Shown here in pieces: positions 1-7,080 of a stretch of DNA of 15,401 nt (positions within the stretch are counted from its first letter, which is position 1; each line of letters starts with the position of its first letter). Source of the stretch: Bacillota bacterium (GTDB lineage: Bacteria; Bacillota; Clostridia; Christensenellales; Aristaeellaceae). The notes beneath the pieces were generated by a model. The model ran no database searches and was not told the DNA's origin. It was given only the letters and a program-made list of their open reading frames with translations. Both the position numbers and the translations under genes were made by a program. The DNA lies in the NCBI GenBank assembly GCA_023409955.1, contig JAEYQQ010000183.1, positions 1 through 15,401 on the forward strand, given 5' to 3'.

Positions 1-2
1 CT

Positions 3-53
3 GCCATGGAGCTGCCGCCCGAACCCATACCCGCACCCGCCGGAGAGTTGTAG
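3..53 (+). CDS. possible 3' end of an upstream gene (partial)
   Basis: Frame 3 is open from the left edge to a TAG at 51-53 and would encode a proline-rich tail ending PPEPIPAPAGEL. It lies on the same strand as the signal peptidase gene that follows, so it could be the end of the preceding gene of that operon. Only about 16 codons are visible and the reverse strand is also open here (a Gly/Ser-rich reading), so this is a weak call based on position and composition only. Confidence 0.25.
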   Translation, partial: AMELPPEPIPAPAGEL

Positions 54-171
54 AAGGATACTGCGGTATCGGACAAACAACCGTCTGATCATGGAAAATA
101 TACGAATGAGCGGGCTTGCTACCACTCATTTGTTCTCACATTATAGTCAAAACATACGGAAGCGAGCAAAT

Positions 172-1356
172 ATGGACAATCAAAAAAGAATAGCTTTGAT
201 CGTACTTGCCGCCATCAATGCGATAATGGTTGGGAAGTATATCACATATCTGGGCTGGTATGAATTGGCGCTGTGGCTGCTTTTATCCATTCCCGCTTTC
301 CTTTACCTTCGGTCTGCTATCCCCATTAACCGGAGGGTCAGAGATGCAATGCTTATATATACGCTGCTTTTAACATTCGCTTACCTTTTGCTTTGGTGGG
401 GCAGCGGTTATGTGGACGGATTCGGACATTCTCCTTATTCCAGGTCTCTGCTGGGAATAGTAAAAAATATCGGCTTGTTTGGCGGAATCATTGCAATGCA
501 GGAATATACGCGCGCCTATATAGTGCGGTGCGAAAGTTCCAGCAAACATTGGTTGACGATTGTTACTACTGTCTCTTTTTTCGTATACGCATTGAATCTT
601 AATAGACTGCCGACTGCTTTTCTCAATTTGAGCAATTTGTTCCGATATATTGGCGGAACACTGCTCCCGACGATTTGCATGGCGGCCTTTTTGACATGGC
701 TTTCAAAGACAGCCGGTTTTTTACCTCCGTTGATCTTCCGGCTTGTGCCGGAGGCGGCCCAGTGGCTTCTGCCTGTTCTTCCAAAATCCAGCTGGCAGAC
801 AACAATGATGCTTGGCGCAGCATACACAGTATTTGCAATGGTCATTCTGCAGCAACTGGTGCCGGTTGGACAGCATAATAAAAGGATAAAAAGGGGGTAT
901 TGGAAGAAACGGACCAATCCGGTATCCTGGATAGGACTGCTTGCTGCCATGGCATTGATGTTTTCTTTTTCCTTGGGGCTACTGCCGGTCCGGCCCATGG
1001 TGATTGCCACGGGCAGCATGCTACCCGTTATCAAGCCCGGCGATATGGTCATTCTTCAAAACACTGATGCTCGAACTTTACAAGAAGGAGATGTCATCGC
1101 ATATCAGAAGGGGAGATATCAGATTGTTCACCGCATCATGACCGTTTTACCCTCGAATAGTGGGAACAGCTATATCATGAAAGGCGACAACAACGATGAC
1201 ATTGACTCAAATGCTGTATTGGAATCACAGATTATTGGAAAGGTTGTCCAGATTATACCATATGTAGGCTTGCTGTCTCTCTCTGTCAGGAAAACAGATT
1301 CGCCCGAGTCTGTACCGGTACAGACCGGAACAAAGAATAAGGAGCTGTATCAATGA
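172..1356 (+). CDS. polytopic membrane protein with C-terminal signal peptidase I (SipW/ER type) domain
   Basis: Probable signal peptidase I of the archaeal/ER/SipW type, which removes signal peptides from exported preproteins on the outer face of the membrane. The last ~120 residues hold the catalytic core: the Ser motif TGSMLP (Ser about 282 from this start), a His in IVHRI (about 320) replacing the bacterial Lys, and an Asp-rich KGDNNDDID (about 339-344), so the Ser-His-Asp set is visible. The first ~275 residues are seven or eight hydrophobic segments, far more than the one or two of SipW. ATG 172 is chosen because MDNQKR leads straight into a hydrophobic helix and GGAAGCGAG lies just upstream, although the match is weak. 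The frame is open further upstream, with an ATG at 91 that has no ribosome site. The gene overlaps the next by ATGA, implying translational coupling. The family call is firm; the substrate is unknown, perhaps the product of the upstream gene. Confidence 0.8.
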   Translation: MDNQKRIALIVLAAINAIMVGKYITYLGWYELALWLLLSIPAFLYLRSAIPINRRVRDAMLIYTLLLTFAYLLLWWGSGYVDGFGHSPYSRSLLGIVKNIGLFGGIIAMQEYTRAYIVRCESSSKHWLTIVTTVSFFVYALNLNRLPTAFLNLSNLFRYIGGTLLPTICMAAFLTWLSKTAGFLPPLIFRLVPEAAQWLLPVLPKSSWQTTMMLGAAYTVFAMVILQQLVPVGQHNKRIKRGYWKKRTNPVSWIGLLAAMALMFSFSLGLLPVRPMVIATGSMLPVIKPGDMVILQNTDARTLQEGDVIAYQKGRYQIVHRIMTVLPSNSGNSYIMKGDNNDDIDSNAVLESQIIGKVVQIIPYVGLLSLSVRKTDSPESVPVQTGTKNKELYQ

Positions 1357-2429
1357 AAAAAGTGAATGTTTCTGCACTACTTTACAGAGTCATAACAATC
1401 ATTCCTTTAGTGCTTATGTTTTCCGCTCTTGCACTTGCCTACCTATCCAACATGGAATCGGAAGGTACAGGGGAATCCCGCAGCCTAGGTGTGATAAGCG
1501 CGGATGTTTCCTGGAAGGTACTTTTAAAGGAGAACCAGTTCTTTCCCACGAACGAGCTTGGAAGCGATTATGCTTTTATCAAGGAATTGGTAGACAGGCT
1601 GCAATTTGATATAAAATTCGATTTGATTGGTGCACCTGCTGATGCGATTGTGAAAATCAATTATCGTGTGGATGGGGTTCTGCAGGCAAACGATGATACC
1701 AGCAGTAATGGACTTTTACTAAGGCGGGAATATCCCAAAATAGATAAAAGTAAAGTGGATCTATTGGACGTGAATGCTACTGGCGTTAAGCAATTCGAAC
1801 TGATTTTATCAGAGTATACTGTTGTCATTGATAGTTTTCAAAGCGTATATCGTGTTGGAGTCAAATCAAAACTGGACTTAATTATCAACATTGATGCCGT
1901 TATGGAATCGGACGGTAATAGCATAGCAAAAAGTTTTCCGCTAAATTTATCCATTCCCCTGGATAGCAGCGTTTTTCAGATTTCCGGGGCTCCGTCGAAC
2001 AAGATGGATTTCACGGCGCCAATAAAAAGTGCTGCACAGTCCGGATGGGCCCATGGAACAACGCTGTATTATCTTGGCGCAGCAATTCTGATGCTGCTGA
2101 TCACCATTGCAGTGTTTCTGTTCTTCAACCCCCGTGATCCGGAGCCAGAGATGACGCTGCTCAAGCAGACGATGAATAAGTGCAAGGGTAGCATGGTGAC
2201 TATCAAAGCCAATCCCAAGGAGGCTGGCTTGCCAATCCTTCCTGTAGAGGATGCCGACGGACTGGTCAATATATCGGAAAGCACGGGGCAGCCGGTTCTC
2301 TATTACAATAAAAAAGACGATCACCTTTTCTTGGTGTCGTCTGATAAGATTCTGTACTCCTATGAGTTGAAAGTTGCCGTAAAGGCAGACCTCGGTCATG
2401 TTCCATCTCAGAGGAAAGCGGTCTTGTAA
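1353..2429 (+). CDS. DUF5305-type membrane protein
   Basis: Membrane-anchored protein of 358 residues with one N-terminal helix (about 12-31), a ~205-residue predominantly beta extracellular region (about 35-235), a second helix (about 239-259) and a ~100-residue cytoplasmic tail. This architecture, and the motif of a pseudo-repeated beta domain between two helices, match DUF5305, a family of unknown function that I recall next to SipW-like signal peptidases. GGAG lies 8 bases before the ATG, and the start overlaps the signal peptidase stop (ATGA), so the two are co-translated. No enzyme motif is visible. A role as scaffold or partner in processing or assembling secreted surface proteins is inference from the pairing. 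It is followed within 25 bases by a converging gene, and no clear terminator is seen in between. Confidence 0.65.
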   Translation: MKKVNVSALLYRVITIIPLVLMFSALALAYLSNMESEGTGESRSLGVISADVSWKVLLKENQFFPTNELGSDYAFIKELVDRLQFDIKFDLIGAPADAIVKINYRVDGVLQANDDTSSNGLLLRREYPKIDKSKVDLLDVNATGVKQFELILSEYTVVIDSFQSVYRVGVKSKLDLIINIDAVMESDGNSIAKSFPLNLSIPLDSSVFQISGAPSNKMDFTAPIKSAAQSGWAHGTTLYYLGAAILMLLITIAVFLFFNPRDPEPEMTLLKQTMNKCKGSMVTIKANPKEAGLPILPVEDADGLVNISESTGQPVLYYNKKDDHLFLVSSDKILYSYELKVAVKADLGHVPSQRKAVL

Positions 2430-2452
2430 GCAATATAGGCTTATATAGGAAC

Positions 2453-3325
2453 TTATTCCGCCGTAATTCGCTTTATATGTGGCATTTGAATACCTTCCTT
2501 GTCAAACCGGGTCTTAATCCGCCGGCGCAGTTCCCGCTCAATGCGCCAGTTTTCCTTTACCGGGCACAGTGCAGAGATGCGGACAATGATACAATCCGAT
2601 TCAAAGGACAATACGCCCAGCACATCTGGCTTAACAGTAAGGCCTGAGACTGCTAAGGCGGAGAGCTGCATTTCATCTTCCAGTATGCCAAGAAGCTTTT
2701 CCAGCTTTTCTTCATATGGAAGGCGAACATCTACGATGGCGCGTCTGAAGGTTCGTGAGAGGTTGGTGACGGTTCGGATATCTCCATTGGGGATAACATA
2801 CAGGTTTCCACTATTATGACGGATGGAGGTGGTGCGAATGGCGATGGATTCCACCTCGCCGGAAAGGCCGTTGACATCTACGATATCGCCAACAGTAACG
2901 TTCCCCTCCATCCATAGAAAAATGCCGGATATGACATCCTTTACCAGGGTCTGGGCGCCAAAGCCGATGGCAACGCCGCCAACGCCTGCTACGGCGATCA
3001 TGGAGGTAACATTAACGCCGAATATGCCCAGGGTGAAGGTGGCAATTAAAAAGTACATAACATAATTAAATACGCTGGTGATCAGTGACCGCAGGGTTTC
3101 ACGCTGGCCGGGAGAACGCCCTTCTTTGGTACGCATGGTTTTGCGGATGATCTGCCGCCCAAAGCGGATGCATAAAGCACCCACCAGTATTACCAGCCCT
3201 GCCAGCAGAAGCTTGCTCAGCCACATGGGCAGGTCGCTGATGAACTGGCCGGCAGCATCGCCGGCGGTTTCCAGGGTGTCATTCATGCTTTCCATAAGTG
3301 TTGGGGGTTGGGGTGTCTTTGCCAT
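2453..3325 (-). CDS. MscS-family small-conductance mechanosensitive channel
   Basis: Inner-membrane channel that opens under membrane tension to release solutes during hypo-osmotic shock. About 290 residues, the size of E. coli MscS. Hydrophobic helices lie at about 36-54 and 83-103, followed by the pore helix at about 107-140, rich in Gly/Ala (VAGVGGVAIGFGAQ), then the beta domain signature VGDIVDVNGLSGEVESI (about 145-161) and the VIPNGDI motif (about 177-183). The start is MAKTPQPP, with AGAGG about 8 bases upstream; the reading frame is open 47 codons further, but that extension overlaps the preceding gene and lacks a ribosome site. It lies 49 bases downstream of the HAD gene on the same strand and is probably its second operon member. 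Family assignment is secure; gating and selectivity cannot be read from sequence. Confidence 0.92.
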   Translation of the reverse strand: MAKTPQPPTLMESMNDTLETAGDAAGQFISDLPMWLSKLLLAGLVILVGALCIRFGRQIIRKTMRTKEGRSPGQRETLRSLITSVFNYVMYFLIATFTLGIFGVNVTSMIAVAGVGGVAIGFGAQTLVKDVISGIFLWMEGNVTVGDIVDVNGLSGEVESIAIRTTSIRHNSGNLYVIPNGDIRTVTNLSRTFRRAIVDVRLPYEEKLEKLLGILEDEMQLSALAVSGLTVKPDVLGVLSFESDCIIVRISALCPVKENWRIERELRRRIKTRFDKEGIQMPHIKRITAE

Positions 3326-3374
3326 GATCTTGCCTCTGTTATTCGTTATTAAACCGGTCAACAAACCGGACAGT

Positions 3375-4010
3375 TTACAGTATATATTCTTTCGCCTTTT
3401 GTAGGTTCTCAAATACTGGGACACCAGCTTCAAGCAGAGTAGGCCGGGCTTGATGGCCCTTTTCAATCAATACGCAGCGGCAGCCGATGGCCTTTGCCAC
3501 CTCTGCGTCATGCAACGTATCCCCAAGAAATACAGCTTGGCTAGGATCAACCCCGTGGTCTTTTAAAAAGCCTTTGGCCAAATCCACCTTGCTGGTGGCA
3601 TAGATATGACTAAGTCCCAGCGCTGCTTGAAAATAGTGACCGATAGGGAAGCGGGCTACCTGATGATGCAGATACTCTTGCTTAGATGCTGATAAAATGG
3701 CCTGTCCAAATCCAGCAAGATGAAAAGCTTCCAGGGTTTCTAAAGCATATTCCTTTAATTGGCAGGTTTCGCTTTTTGCCATGTAGCCTTTCATCCATGC
3801 ATTGGCTACATCATCGAACATATCGTCGGTAACCCCCAGGTCCCGATAGTATTCCCTAATAGGAAAACGAAACAAGCGATGATAATCCTCCACACCCTGT
3901 AAAGGTTTGATGCCAAAGGAGGGGAAGATATCATTATTTACATCGACGGCAGTCTGCACATCATCCAGCAGCGTACCGTTCCAGTCCCAAAGTATATAGG
4001 TCAAAGGCAT
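3375..4010 (-). CDS. HAD-superfamily hydrolase (phosphoglycolate phosphatase-like, DWNGT type)
   Basis: Cytoplasmic haloacid-dehalogenase-fold protein of 211 residues, with an alpha-helical cap between motifs I and II (subfamily I). Motif I reads DWNGTLLDD (nucleophile Asp9), motif II is Ser107 in AILSAS, the motif III Lys is in SKVDLAKGF (about 141-147), and motif IV is GDTLHD (Asp164, Asp168). The residue two after the nucleophile, normally an Asp serving as acid/base in phosphatases, is Asn11. That variant is, as I recall, common in a clostridial group of HAD proteins. GGGAGGA precedes the chosen ATG (MPLTYILWDW); the upstream 30-codon extension would cross the promoter. First gene of a two-gene unit with the MscS channel. 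The substrate is unknown; phosphoglycolate or another small phosphate ester is a guess from the family. Confidence 0.85.
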   Translation of the reverse strand: MPLTYILWDWNGTLLDDVQTAVDVNNDIFPSFGIKPLQGVEDYHRLFRFPIREYYRDLGVTDDMFDDVANAWMKGYMAKSETCQLKEYALETLEAFHLAGFGQAILSASKQEYLHHQVARFPIGHYFQAALGLSHIYATSKVDLAKGFLKDHGVDPSQAVFLGDTLHDAEVAKAIGCRCVLIEKGHQARPTLLEAGVPVFENLQKAKEYIL

Positions 4011-4034
4011 GCAAAAAATCCTCCCTTTTAGGAT

Positions 4035-4063
4035 ATGATAAGCCAAAAGGCAGGGGGTGTCAA
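4035..4063 (-). promoter_or_regulatory. sigma-A promoter of HAD-mscS
   Basis: On the minus strand TTGACA (4063-4058), a 17-base spacer and TATCAT (4040-4035) lie about 25 bases before the HAD start codon. The -35 box is perfect and the -10 box is one base from consensus. The leader would be short, which leaves no room for a riboswitch. Confidence 0.75.
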
Positions 4064-4158
4064 CGCAGAGGGATCCACCTACGCCCGTTTTGTAAATCAT
4101 TGGCGCGTATATTGCTGCCGATGGGGTTGTTCAGTTCGATATCCTGCCATATGCAATA

Positions 4159-4191
4159 CCGCCCTATTCTGATGTTGGCAAAATAGGGCGG
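4159..4191 (-). terminator. hairpin downstream of proS
   Basis: A perfect 10-bp stem (CCGCCCTATT / AATAGGGCGG) with a 13-base loop lies 30 bases past the proS stop. The best T-run (TGTTTTATT) is on the plus-strand side, so the hairpin may act in both directions. On the minus strand it is followed only by TATTGCATAT, so its strength as a proS terminator is uncertain. Confidence 0.65.
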
Positions 4192-4220
4192 TGTTTTATT
4201 GACTTATGATAGAAGGTCTA

Positions 4221-5663
4221 TCAGTAGGCTTTGGCAAAATACATGACCTTGTCGGCAGGCTTGCCGCAAATGGCGCAGGTGTGGCCGATGGCGGTCTGAT
4301 CAAAGGGCATGTTACGACTGGTGGCGTTTAGTTCCACTTTGATTTTATCTTCGCATTCCTGATGACCGCACCACATGGCTTTGGCAAAACCAGACTGAAC
4401 GGCCTTGGCTAGATCCTCCATGTTGTGGACTTCATGGGTGCGCTCGTTTCTAAAAGACCTGGCTTGAGAAAACATGGTATTTTGGATCTCCTGCAAAAGG
4501 GCAGGAATCTTTTCTAATAGGCTGTCCATGGGCAAGGCCATCTTTTCAAAGGTATCCCGGCGGCAGGCCATGACCTGACCGTTTTCCAGATCCCTGGGGC
4601 CAACCTCCAGGCGGAGGGGAACACCCCGCAGCTCCCAATGGTTGAACTTGTAGCCGGGGCTGTAGGTATCGCGGTCATCCAGGGTGACCCTAATACCGGC
4701 TGCTTTCAACTCGTCTGTCAGCTTCTGACAAGCCTCGTTAACGCCGCCTTTGTGGGCAGCAATCGGCACGATGACCACCTGAACAGGAGCAATGCGGGGG
4801 GGCAGGCGCAGGCCCCGTTCGTCGCCATGGGTCATGATGATGGCGCCGATCAAGCGGGTGGATACTCCCCAGCTGGTTTCATGAACATAGGTCAATTGAC
4901 CGTCTTTGGCAAGATATTTGATGTCAAAGGCTTCAGCGAAGTTGGTGCCAAAGTTGTGGCTGGTGCCGGCCTGAAGGGCCTTGCCATCCTGCATCATGGC
5001 TTCCATGGAATAGGTGGCACGGGCACCGGCGAACTTTTCCTTGTCGCTCTTGCGGCCTACATACACAGGCAGTGCAAGCTCATCTTCGGCTACTTCCCGG
5101 TAGACTTCCAGCATCTGCATGGTTTCTTCCTGGGCTTCCTCGGCAGTGGCATGGATGGTATGACCTTCCTGCCAGAGGAATTCGCTGGTGCGCAGGAAGG
5201 GGCGAGTGCTTTTTTCCCAGCGCATAACGGAGCACCACTGATTATATTTCATAGGCAGGTCACGCCAGGACTGCACCCATTTGGAGTACATGGAGCAGAA
5301 GATGGTTTCGCTGGTAGGGCGGATGGCCAGCCGCTCGGTGAGCTGCTCGTTTCCGCCATGGGTGACCCAGGCTACCTCTGGGGCAAAGCCTTCCACATGC
5401 TCGGCTTCTTTGAGCAAAAGGCTTTCAGGAATGAGCATGGGCATATATACGTTTTGATGACCTGTTGCTTTAAATCGGGCATCCATTTCCTGTTGGATGC
5501 GCTCCCAAATGGCGTAGCCGTAAGGCCGAATGATCATGCAACCCCGGACAGGTGCATAGTCCACCAATTCCGACTGCAGAATCACGTCTGTATACCATTG
5601 GGAAAAATCAACGTCCCTGGGCGTGATGTGCTGCACGAATTCCTGGTTTTTTTCCTTGGCCAT
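4221..5663 (-). CDS. proS: prolyl-tRNA synthetase, type 3 (archaeal/eukaryote-like)
   Basis: Charges tRNA-Pro with proline in the cytoplasm. Its 480 residues match the short type-3 enzyme rather than the ~570-residue bacterial form, and there is no editing insertion between motifs 2 and 3. Class II features: RPTSET (about 115-120), motif 2 around MRWEKSTRPFLRTSEF (about 147-162), the proline-site run HNFGTNFAEAF (about 236-246), and motif 3 HGDERGLRLPPRIAP (about 279-293). An anticodon-binding domain follows, then the C-terminal zinc-binding-like domain with Cys432, Cys437, Cys463 and Cys466 and the characteristic terminal Tyr of the type-3 family. AGGAGG lies 8 bases before the ATG. Expression is controlled by an upstream T-box that senses uncharged tRNA-Pro. 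The gene stands alone, with its own promoter and a hairpin after it. Confidence 0.97.
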   Translation of the reverse strand: MAKEKNQEFVQHITPRDVDFSQWYTDVILQSELVDYAPVRGCMIIRPYGYAIWERIQQEMDARFKATGHQNVYMPMLIPESLLLKEAEHVEGFAPEVAWVTHGGNEQLTERLAIRPTSETIFCSMYSKWVQSWRDLPMKYNQWCSVMRWEKSTRPFLRTSEFLWQEGHTIHATAEEAQEETMQMLEVYREVAEDELALPVYVGRKSDKEKFAGARATYSMEAMMQDGKALQAGTSHNFGTNFAEAFDIKYLAKDGQLTYVHETSWGVSTRLIGAIIMTHGDERGLRLPPRIAPVQVVIVPIAAHKGGVNEACQKLTDELKAAGIRVTLDDRDTYSPGYKFNHWELRGVPLRLEVGPRDLENGQVMACRRDTFEKMALPMDSLLEKIPALLQEIQNTMFSQARSFRNERTHEVHNMEDLAKAVQSGFAKAMWCGHQECEDKIKVELNATSRNMPFDQTAIGHTCAICGKPADKVMYFAKAY

Positions 5664-5677
5664 GATAAGTCCTCCTA

Positions 5678-5917
5678 TTGCGGCTGGGGTATAAAAAAGC
5701 CCCGCCGCTGCAAAATGTGCAGGGACGAAGCGTGCTTCGCGGTACCACCCGGCTTGGCGCTTTTGCGCCCACCTTAAGGCCCTGTATCGGGGGCAAACCG
5801 GCGGGGATTGGCCGCATGCTTCAGGCTGGGATAACCAGGTGCCGCCTGTACGCCTTGCACCTTTGGCGCACTCTCTGAAAAGCGGGATACCGGGCAGAAG
5901 CCCTTCATCGCATTGTG
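5678..5917 (-). promoter_or_regulatory. proline T-box riboswitch (leader of proS)
   Basis: The minus-strand leader contains the T-box core GGGTGGTACCGCG (complement of about 5738-5750), whose bulge pairs with the free acceptor end of uncharged tRNA. Upstream are the Stem I element AGAGAG followed by GGTGCAA (about 5874-5850) and a candidate specifier CCC (complement of 5828-5830, followed by a purine), a proline codon matching the downstream gene; CCA one base on is an alternative. Downstream, a GC-rich hairpin ends in GGCGGGGC plus six U (5698-5693), the attenuator. Uncharged tRNA-Pro would stabilise the antiterminator and allow proS transcription. The stem details were paired by eye. Confidence 0.93.
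5693..5732 (-). terminator. T-box intrinsic attenuator
   Basis: On the minus strand, CGTCCCTGCA pairs imperfectly with TGCA...GGGGC around a small loop, with a bulge on the 3' side, followed by TTTTTT (complement of 5698-5693). It sits between the T-box core and the proS ribosome site, as expected for a transcription-attenuating T-box. Confidence 0.75.
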
Positions 5918-5923
5918 GAAAAC

Positions 5924-5952
5924 ATTATACTATGGCAAGCGTCGGTTTGCAA
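5924..5952 (-). promoter_or_regulatory. sigma-A promoter of the T-box-proS unit
   Basis: TTGCAA (5952-5947), a 17-base spacer and a perfect TATAAT (5929-5924) on the minus strand. Transcription would begin near 5917, giving a leader of about 250 bases, which fits a complete T-box. Confidence 0.8.
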
Positions 5953-5994
5953 TCCCCATCCCGTGGAATATGGTACCTGTATAGTAAAAAATGT

Positions 5995-6402
5995 TTATGG
6001 ATCGAGCTTCTCCCGGATTTTTATCAACTCTTCCCGGATGCTGTATAAAATCAATAGTCCTTCGGTTGCAAGCCTGGCAATCAGCGGTGTGACGATCATA
6101 ATGCTCAGACCTACAAAAAAATTGATTGCAAACATGCTATAAATTCCACTGATGACAGCGTAACAGAAAATAAGGAGGTAAATAAATCGCATCAAACCGG
6201 GAATGAAGTATTTTGAATAATGTAAAAATTCATAAAGTTCTTTCCATATACCAGAATATGAATCCTTTCTTGATTTTGGAAGAAAAAACACCGCCAGAAC
6301 AATGGCTGCTGCGATGGAAAGAATCATCACTGCAGTTAATCCGCCTATATAGGATTGCGAAGCATAGAAGTCCATTCTGCTAAAATCCAAACTCAAATCC
6401 AT
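5995..6402 (-). CDS. small membrane protein, DUF4282-like
   Basis: 135-residue membrane protein of unknown function. Hydrophobic helices lie at about 20-41, 66-90 and 92-122, the last two forming a hairpin. They are preceded by an amphipathic segment (WKELYEFLHYSKYFIPGL, about 53-70) and followed by a short charged tail (IREELIKIREKLDP). The pattern of FLxxxKxxxP, a helix pair, then charged I-x-E-x-L-x-x-I-R-E-K-L resembles DUF4282 proteins, but this is from memory without a profile search. AGGAG lies 9 bases before the ATG, supporting the start. Its stop lies 43 bases before the proS promoter, with no obvious terminator in between. It is transcribed divergently from the Spo0E-like gene, and the ~270-base spacer holds two candidate Spo0A boxes. 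Confidence 0.7.
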   Translation of the reverse strand: MDLSLDFSRMDFYASQSYIGGLTAVMILSIAAAIVLAVFFLPKSRKDSYSGIWKELYEFLHYSKYFIPGLMRFIYLLIFCYAVISGIYSMFAINFFVGLSIMIVTPLIARLATEGLLILYSIREELIKIREKLDP

Positions 6403-6545
6403 AAAATCACACTCCTGTTTTTTTGTATATTTATTCTATCGAGGATAATGGCAGCAATATGCATTTCTGAATTTCGACGTATTCATTTCTTACTTAAATT
6501 TGTGAAAAAATTACAAGATTAATAATATTTTTTAACATGACACTC

Positions 6546-6552
6546 TTCGACA
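6546..6552 (-). promoter_or_regulatory. candidate Spo0A box
   Basis: TTCGACA is the exact reverse complement of the Spo0A target TGTCGAA. It lies in the divergent spacer about 20 bases upstream of the -35 box of the Spo0E-like gene. A 6/7 match (TTCGACG) lies at 6473-6479. A heptamer of this kind is expected about twice by chance in 15 kb, so the support is positional. Confidence 0.4.
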
Positions 6553-6572
6553 AAAGCTCCCTGCTTTCGCTG

Positions 6573-6601
6573 TTGCAATGCGACGAAATACAGTTTATGC
6601 T
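6573..6601 (+). promoter_or_regulatory. candidate sigma-A promoter of the Spo0E-like gene
   Basis: TTGCAA (6573-6578), a 17-base spacer and TATGCT (6596-6601). An imperfect dyad ATACAG-N6-CTGTAT (6588-6605) overlaps the -10 region. Transcription would start near 6608. Confidence 0.5.
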
Positions 6602-6620
6602 GTATATGAAAAGTAGAGGT

Positions 6621-6638
6621 CATACAATATGTTGTATG
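6621..6638. promoter_or_regulatory. perfect palindrome CATACAA-TATG-TTGTATG (possible operator)
   Basis: Seven-base inverted repeat with a 4-base centre, positioned just downstream of the likely start of transcription and about 35 bases before the Spo0E-like ATG. The placement fits a repressor operator or a 5'-UTR hairpin. No specific regulator can be named. Confidence 0.4.
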
Positions 6639-6673
6639 CCGTAACGCTTTAATATCAACAGGAGGGATAATTT

Positions 6674-6841
6674 ATGAGAGAAGCGGATCGCAGCAATGAT
6701 GAAGTGGTACTGCGATGGAATCTGGAAAACTGTTATATCCAGGGGAAGCTGGAGGATGCCATAAGGATTGGCCGCAGGCTGGATGAAATGCAATGTCAAT
6801 TGCTCCGAGATGTATCGGAACCCCAAAAAGCCGCTGTTTGA
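6674..6841 (+). CDS. small Spo0E-like protein (putative aspartyl-phosphate phosphatase)
   Basis: A 55-residue protein starting MREADRSNDEVVLRWNLEN, with a near-ideal ribosome site (AGGAGGGATAATTTATG). Two predicted helices carry the pattern L-x7-G-x-L-x-D-x-x-I-x-x-x-R-x-L-D-x-x, ending RRLDEMQCQLL. This resembles Spo0E-family proteins, which dephosphorylate Spo0A~P to restrain sporulation; their signature S-x-x-L-D appears here as GRRLD, with Gly at the Ser position, so activity is uncertain. The length is right for the family. It has its own promoter, a candidate Spo0A box upstream, and a strong terminator ~110 bases downstream. It could instead be an unrelated small helical protein. The reading as a gene is well supported; the family is a moderate guess. 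Confidence 0.6.
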   Translation: MREADRSNDEVVLRWNLENCYIQGKLEDAIRIGRRLDEMQCQLLRDVSEPQKAAV

Positions 6842-6952
6842 CCTAAGCGGGGTACATTTTTTCTTTCGAAGTATGCGGGCATGAGGCCGGAGGGCGTGAC
6901 GCGTTGGGATAGGGAGCCGTATCCCGGTTGCGTGGCTGAGTATGATCCGCAT

Positions 6953-6998
6953 AAAACAGAAAAAGGACGGTAGGAACCGTTCTTTTTCTGTTTTTGCA
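6953..6998 (+). terminator. strong intrinsic terminator after the Spo0E-like gene
   Basis: A 19-bp stem with one G-U pair: AAAACAGAAAAAGGACGGT (6953-6971), loop AGGA, ACCGTTCTTTTTCTGTTTT (6976-6994), continuing into T's. It is nearly symmetrical (A-run before, T-run after), so it could also work on the minus strand. Confidence 0.85.
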
Positions 6999-7051
6999 AG
7001 TAATTTTAAATTGTATTGTATGAATTTGCTTGCATCTACACACCCTGAAAA

Positions 7052-7080
7052 TTGACAAGCTATGCTTTTAATAGTACAAT
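7052..7080 (+). promoter_or_regulatory. sigma-A promoter of the F420-ligase-like gene
   Basis: Perfect TTGACA (7052-7057), 17-base spacer, TACAAT (7075-7080). The start codon of the gene is 36 bases further, so the leader is very short. Confidence 0.8.

Noticed and set aside
1..88. Gly/Ser-rich minus-strand frame at the left edge
   Set aside because: A stop lies directly upstream and only a TTG without a ribosome site could start it.
516..1052. 178-codon minus-strand frame
   Set aside because: Antisense to the signal peptidase gene, without domain or ribosome site.
4638..5777. 379-codon open frame on the plus strand
   Set aside because: It is antisense to proS and its T-box; the minus-strand protein has all ProRS motifs and the antisense product matches nothing recognisable.
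6839..6841. TGA read as selenocysteine in the Spo0E-like gene
   Set aside because: No SECIS-like hairpin is seen just downstream and the family has no selenoprotein members that I know of.
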